Shown one piece after another: positions 58,924 to 64,000 of a DNA stretch of 64,000 nt. Below the pieces are notes generated by a model. That model worked only from the letters and a program-made list of their open reading frames with translations. It was not told the DNA's origin and did no database searches. Origin of the DNA: Clusia tigrina (lineage: Eukaryota > Arthropoda > Insecta > Diptera > Clusiidae); assembly GCA_920105625.2 (NCBI GenBank), contig OV050032.1:7160129-7224128 (forward strand), given 5' to 3'. How positions within the stretch are numbered: position 1 is the first letter of the stretch; each line of letters opens with the position of its first letter. Made by a program: the position numbers and the translations under genes.

Positions 58924-58967
58924 GCGTATTTATTGCCCGTAGAGAAAAGGACGGGCAACAAATACGC
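58924..58967. repeat. inverted repeat: 17-bp stem, 10-nt loop
   Basis: GCGTATTTATTGCCCGT is followed after AGAGAAAAGG by ACGGGCAACAAATACGC. The arms pair with one mismatch. The function is unknown. Confidence 0.9.
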
Positions 58968-59167
58968 ACCTGAAAATGCAAATAAGTGACTTTTTCTTAA
59001 CTTTTGAGTGATTTTGTTATCTGTCACTAGAGTTCCATTCCATTGTACACGATGCGGAACCAGATTTTAATCCTTCTGTCACTCGATTGAATTTACGGTA
59101 GGAATTTCTGGTTCTCCTTTCTAACAAGCACCAACAGTCTCATAAGTAAAGACAGCTTTAATATGTG

Positions 59168-60841
59168 TTAGTATGGTATGCACTTATTTAATGTGTTTAC
59201 GGATCTGTGATATATCAGCAATGATAGACTAGATCGGATACTTGACATTAGAAAACAAAATAAAAATTCTTTATTTAAAATGGTGCCTCCATGAATACGA
59301 AATTTCAGGGGCGTCATCTCTAGGCGTAGTAAGAAGATGTCCAGCTGAAACAGAAAAGAGGAGAAAGATAGAAAATTGTATTTGTCATGCTTGTGGCAAT
59401 ATGTTTGCCATGGGTGACTTGGTACGAAAGTATGAAACAGTCCTCCACTAGAGCTCTTTGTGTATATACGAGTAGTCCTTCAAAGTGGACTGCGAACTAA
59501 TCGAACAAAGCTTTTATCTGGAAACGCACCAGTTATTCACTGTTCAGAAGAGCCAAGGCCCATTTCATATGGATGCAGTTTATTTGGGAGATTGGATGCA
59601 AGCAAAGCAGTCTGCCCAGAATCTATTGCGATCTCAGCCAGTCTTGGCAGACGAAACCAAAAACTAGAAAGTAGCAGCAAGGAGTAACTGCAATACAAAT
59701 GATACTGAACCAACTGATTTAAGAGGCATGAAGTGTAACGAGATCCGCAACATACTCGTGAATTGCGACCTGGACAACATGCAAATGAGAAGATGACTTT
59801 TCCTTTGGAAAAACTACTCACCATTCGTTCGAATCTCCTGTGGAATGGATAACTTCGGAGTGCATGTAAAACAAAAAAACTCCGGCCTCGATCCATCTCC
59901 CGCTCGATTATATCGTGCAACAAAGCGTTGGTATAAATATTTATATATACGGGCACAACAAAGCTCAAGTGATCTGGAATGGAGTTGACGACTTTGAAAT
60001 ACCACGAAGCGTCACCGAAAATTAAGCAATGCAGTAAAAGCATCAAATTGTAAATGATGCTGAACATCGAGGATATCATTACTACATGCAGCCATGCGAA
60101 CTTCCCTGCTACGTTCTGCTGCAAATCATTGGTGCGTTTGTATAGTTCGAATAGTTCCCGAATAGCAACTTCATTTGGAAATTGGAACTGTTCACTTATC
60201 CTCTGGTTGAGGTGGCGCTGCAGATTCACCATCACCAACTGAAAACTTTGATATGCACAGCAAACAATTTCAGTGAGTACAGTGAACAACCACATGTTGG
60301 GAGCGAGAACGTACCGCCACACACTGCTCACTTCCAATATGATGAACACTATTCTCCCATAGAATAGAATTGAAAACGTTCGTTCCAGGTGCAAATGCGA
60401 ATCGAAACTCAGATTCAGTTGTCGCCATAAAAACAACATTTCATTGATCGATTTCCGGAGAAACTTCGGGAATTCAGAGGAATGCAATTGCCAGTAAATG
60501 ACGCAGACCATCAGAAACCGGGACAGACATATGAACACGCGCAAAATACTCAACTGTATAATGTCTCCTCTAGTGTGTATCAGCATAATTAGTATTGACC
60601 AATGTCCAAAGATCTCGATTATCAATTGGTAGATCAGAAAAACGATTTTGTAGGAATTGATGATTTTGGCCTGGCTGCCTGTATAGGACTCCACTTGCTG
60701 AGAATGCTCGTTGTAGGTGATGTGGCCGATATTTAAACATTTGGTGAGTTGAAGCAGGAGTCTGGCGCGTATTAGAAGCATTCGCTTCACCCATTTCGAA
60801 TGTGCTCTGTCGACGTGTGGTGCCTCGAAGCTGAAGTCCAT
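59168..60841 (-). CDS. gustatory receptor, two exons (Gr copy 1)
   Basis: This is a seven-transmembrane chemoreceptor of the insect gustatory family, a ligand-gated channel subunit in sensory neurons. Join complement of 59822-60841 and 59168-59344 gives 340 + 58 = 398 aa, the usual size. Exon 1 starts MDFSFEAPHVD, with an in-frame stop just upstream, and ends FERM before donor GTGAGT. Exon 2 follows TTTCTGTTTCAG and encodes LDIFLLRLEMTPLKF to NTLNKCIPY. This intron position, phase 0 before the last segment, is typical of the family. The frame reading on past 59822 to 59537 is intron. The family's C-terminal TY...QF signature is changed: where copy 2 has SIQFSLTLL, this copy has SIRSSLSLL. The middle of exon 1 is nearly identical to copy 2. 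No stop is seen, so it may be functional. Confidence 0.85.
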
Positions 60842-62008
60842 GTTCGTTTTGATTTAGCTGTATTCACCGAGATCGAATTGGATTGAATACGTTGAACTGG
60901 CCTTGTCTAATACGGACAATCGACTGTGCTGCTCTGACTTATTCAATTTAAAGTATTCCTCCAATTCCGCACCATTTATGTCCTACACTTAATAGGATTA
61001 AGTGCTATATTTCATGTCAGCACTCTGAGTGTAAAGAGCACTAATGAATTATTTCCTATACTCGCTGCTAAGTGCGTTGTGGTTCGAGTGGTTCGAGCAC
61101 TGCATCTACAAATGGTGGTGCAATTATCTTAATAACATACAATTAATAAAAATTTATGCAGACTGTCATATCGACTATGGAAAGAACGGTACAGCTTCGA
61201 GTTTTCTGGTGTATACAAAATGGTGGTTCATTTATAAACATGCCAACAGTTCTCCTATCTGACCATGGGCCACTAGATTTACATTGGCCAGGCTGCATAT
61301 TCGTTGTTGTTTTATGCATGATCTTTAAGGAAAGGGGGTGTATTTAGTTTTCCGAGCTTTAACCATTATCCTCGCAGGTCGCATTTGTATACAAAATGTT
61401 TGCTCAAGTTCACTTTTTTTCGGGGACTATGCTCGTTACAAGACCAACGGATTAACCTGTTTCAATTGTCTCCGAAAAAGAGTTTCACGAAAAACATTTG
61501 CACATATCTGCATTTGTCTGGCTCCATTTTGGATTGACCCAAACGAGAATGCCAACAAAGTGTCTGTAGTCCAAGGAATTTATCCTCGCTATATCAGTAT
61601 ATCGCTGGTTTGTGGAGACATTGACATTCTGCACTGCACTCTGTCTACAGTTCAGAAATGTTTTCTGGGTAGTTAAATGCCTCAAATCTTTGAATGATTA
61701 CATATTTCTTTGGTTTTTCACCTAGAATCGCTCCGAAATCCGTTTCGTTCGGACCGTTTCATATAAAACTCTTGGTAAGTGTTATTCAATGAAACATTTG
61801 TTTACCTCCAGCAGTAATAAACAAGCACTGAAGCATGATTGTCTTCTTTTAGAAATCGGAGTTTCAACAAGTTTCAGCAGTGTCCTATTCATCTTACCTT
61901 AGGCAAACATATATATTAGTTGAAAAATCCTGCAGCTTGAGGACAATCGGTTCGATAACTTATCATATACGAAATATAGTCTTCAAAAGGTCGTCACGAT
62001 TTCAGTTC
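60842..62008. other. spacer between the two gustatory receptor genes
   Basis: No credible gene. It should contain the promoter of copy 1 (just above 60841) and the 3' UTR of copy 2 (just below 62009). The + strand frame at 61338-61676 has no recognisable domain. Confidence 0.5.
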
Positions 62009-63649
62009 TTAGTAGACAATGCATTCACCCATTTTATTAATAGATCTGTGATAAATCAGCAAAGTTAGAGAAAACTGGATGCTTATCAACAGAAAAATGA
62101 ATACGAACTGTGGGTTGAAAGCCGTGCCGCCGCAAACGCAGAATACCAGGGGAGTACATTGCTGGCGCAGTAAGAATAAGTCCAGCTGACACTGAAAGAA
62201 AGATGAAAACAAAATTGTTAGGCATGTCCTTGGAAAGAGTTTTTTTTCAGTTTTCAGCTTCGAGACTACTTTGAAGGTCTCCGATAAAACCACACTCGGA
62301 AAATAACATAAAAAAGAAAGCGGAGACATATTCCATAATGGTCAGGGAGACATATTCCATACCCGAAACGTGTGCAATGCAAATTGGGCCACATTTTGGC
62401 CGAGTGCAAAGATCCTTTTTCAATTCTAAAGCCCTGGATTTAGTGCCGATGCCTGGGATGTGTGTAAGAAAGGTTTTATCATAGAAATGTCACCACTAGC
62501 ACGAATAGTACCAGAGGAATTACATTAAGAGTGCCACCAATTATAAACTTGTATTAAGGAGATTCCCTCGCTTCTTTTTCCCAGCTTGTGGATCATAATT
62601 CAATAAAGAAAATCGTTTACTTCGTTAGTTACCTTTCGATCCAATTCCATGCATAATCGATGGCTCCGCAGTGTATGTAATAAAAAAAAACTCCGGCCTC
62701 GTTCCACCTCTCGCTCGATTATATCGTGCAACAAGGCGTTAGTATAAAGATTTATATATACGGGCACAACAAAGCTCAAGTGATCTGGAATGGAGTTGAC
62801 GACTTTGAAATACCACGAAGCGTCACCGAAAATTAAGCAATGCAGTAAAAGCATCAAATTGTAAATGATGCTGAACATCGAGGATATCATTACTACATGC
62901 AGCCATGCGAACTTCCCTGCTACGTTCTGCTGCAAATCATTGGTGCGTTTGTACAGTTCGAATAGTTCCCGAATAGCAACTTCATTTGGAAATTGGAACT
63001 GTTCACTTATCCTCTGGTTGAGGTGGCGCTGCAGATTCACCATCACCAACTGGAAACTTTGATATGCACAGCAAACAATTTCAGTGAGTACAGTGAACAA
63101 CCACATGTTGGGAGCGAGAACGTACCGCCACACACTGCTGACTTCCAATATGATGAACACTATTCTCCCATAGAATAGAATTGAAAATGTTCGTTCCAGG
63201 TGCAAATGCGAATCGAAACTCAGATTCAGTTGTCGCCATAAAAACAACATTTCATTGATCGATTTCCGGAGAAACTTCGGGAATTCAGAGCAATGCAATT
63301 GCCAGTAGAAGATGTAGATCGACAACGAGCGGGACATATATATGAACCAACGTAATACACTCAATTGAACCATTTCTGCCGTATTTTGCATCAAGTGTGG
63401 CTGTGAGAGGTTTACAAAGATGTCGACAAAAATTTGATACACTAGGAAAATGAGTTTGATGGCATCGATGATTTTGACTTGGCTGCTTGTATAGGATTCC
63501 ACTTGCTGAGAATGCTCGTTGTAGGCGATGTGGCAGATATTTAAACATCTGGTGAATTGAAGCAGGAATCTGGCGCGTAGTAGAAATATTCCCTTGACCC
63601 ATTTCGAATGTGCACAGTCAACGTGTGGTGCTTCGAAGCTGAAGTCCAT
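62009..63649 (-). CDS. gustatory receptor, two exons (Gr copy 2)
   Basis: Tandem paralogue of copy 1. Join complement of 62633-63649 and 62009-62191 gives 339 + 60 = 399 aa. Exon 1 ends MELDRK before donor GTAACT, phase 0. Exon 2 follows TCTTTCAG and encodes CQLDLFLLRQQCTPLVFCVC to KMGECIVY. It contains FIFLLISIQFSLTLL, the last transmembrane helix with the conserved QF that marks gustatory rather than odorant receptors. An acceptor 6 nt further on (GTCAG/CTGGAC) would match copy 1 exactly. I chose the start at 63649 because it aligns with copy 1. An in-frame ATG at 63670 would add MQQTRTK. The frame reading past the donor to 62600 is intron. The ligand is unknown. Confidence 0.88.
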
Positions 63650-64000
63650 TTTCGTTCTGGTTTGCTGCATTCACTGCACTCCTTCGGCAGTATCTTCCGA
63701 AGAGCAATAAATCAAATTTGTGTTCATACAAGTTGAGCTGGTCCTTTAATTACTCTAATTAATGTGGGACGAAGGAAATTTATAATTTTTTCAGATGCGC
63801 ATTACAACGTATCCTAAGTCCTAATGAATTACTCTGTTAGTATGCTGCCCCAAAGTGTTTTCAATTTTCCGTATAGCTCTCTGACTTGAGTAATACATTT
63901 GCAGTTTAAAGTATATTAATGAATCATAGCATGTCCTCTCCGTTAATTGTGTTGCCCTTGGAGCACTGCAGCGGTGAAGGATGATACAATCAGACTACTC
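63650..64000. other. upstream of Gr copy 2
   Basis: No further gene is seen to the end of the window. The promoter of copy 2 should lie here. Confidence 0.45.

Noticed and set aside
59537..59821. C-terminal extension of Gr copy 1 in the open frame
   Set aside because: It reads through a strong donor (GTGAGT at 59821) and has no similarity to receptor C-termini. The true last exon is at 59168-59344.

Overview
This is a 64 kb piece of a dipteran (higher fly) nuclear genome. It is gene-poor and loaded with transposon relics, microsatellites and minisatellites. The host gene is Dscam2, a cell-surface immunoglobulin (Ig) receptor of the nervous system. Five exons lie on the + strand: a signal-peptide exon at 14634-14682, then exons at 46166-46498, 49933-50094, 50570-50716 and 53853-53970. 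Their splice phases agree at every junction, and the protein matches my recollection of Drosophila Dscam2 closely. The close match, the large repeat-filled introns and the repeat types suggest a fly outside Drosophila, perhaps a fruit fly of the tephritid type. The species is an inference.

Layout: 1-12510 is upstream DNA with decayed RNase-H-bearing non-LTR retrotransposons and tandem arrays, including ten 109-bp units at 11.4-12.5 kb. 12511-14633 is transposon-poor and probably holds the Dscam2 promoter and 5' leader. 14683-46165 is a 31.5 kb first intron with many transposon fragments, a mariner element, a Jockey-like element and, on the opposite strand, an intact single-exon atlastin-like gene at 33018-34673. 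46-54 kb carries exons 2-5, separated by introns with further retroelement remnants. 55-59 kb is intronic, with an inverted copy of the 41-44 kb repeat and a long TA run. 59-64 kb carries two tandem two-exon gustatory receptor genes on the - strand. No later Dscam2 exon is visible, so these receptors probably sit inside the next Dscam2 intron.

The points most worth following are these. The two receptor genes share a 557-bp near-identical block, probably from gene conversion. The atlastin-like protein has Arg in place of the P-loop Lys. An inverted repeat pair flanks Dscam2 exons 2-5. The octamer TACGAGTA occurs at least 20 times. Two minisatellites have grown out of conserved reverse-transcriptase coding motifs.

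All calls come from reading the sequence and comparing it with remembered families. No database search was run.
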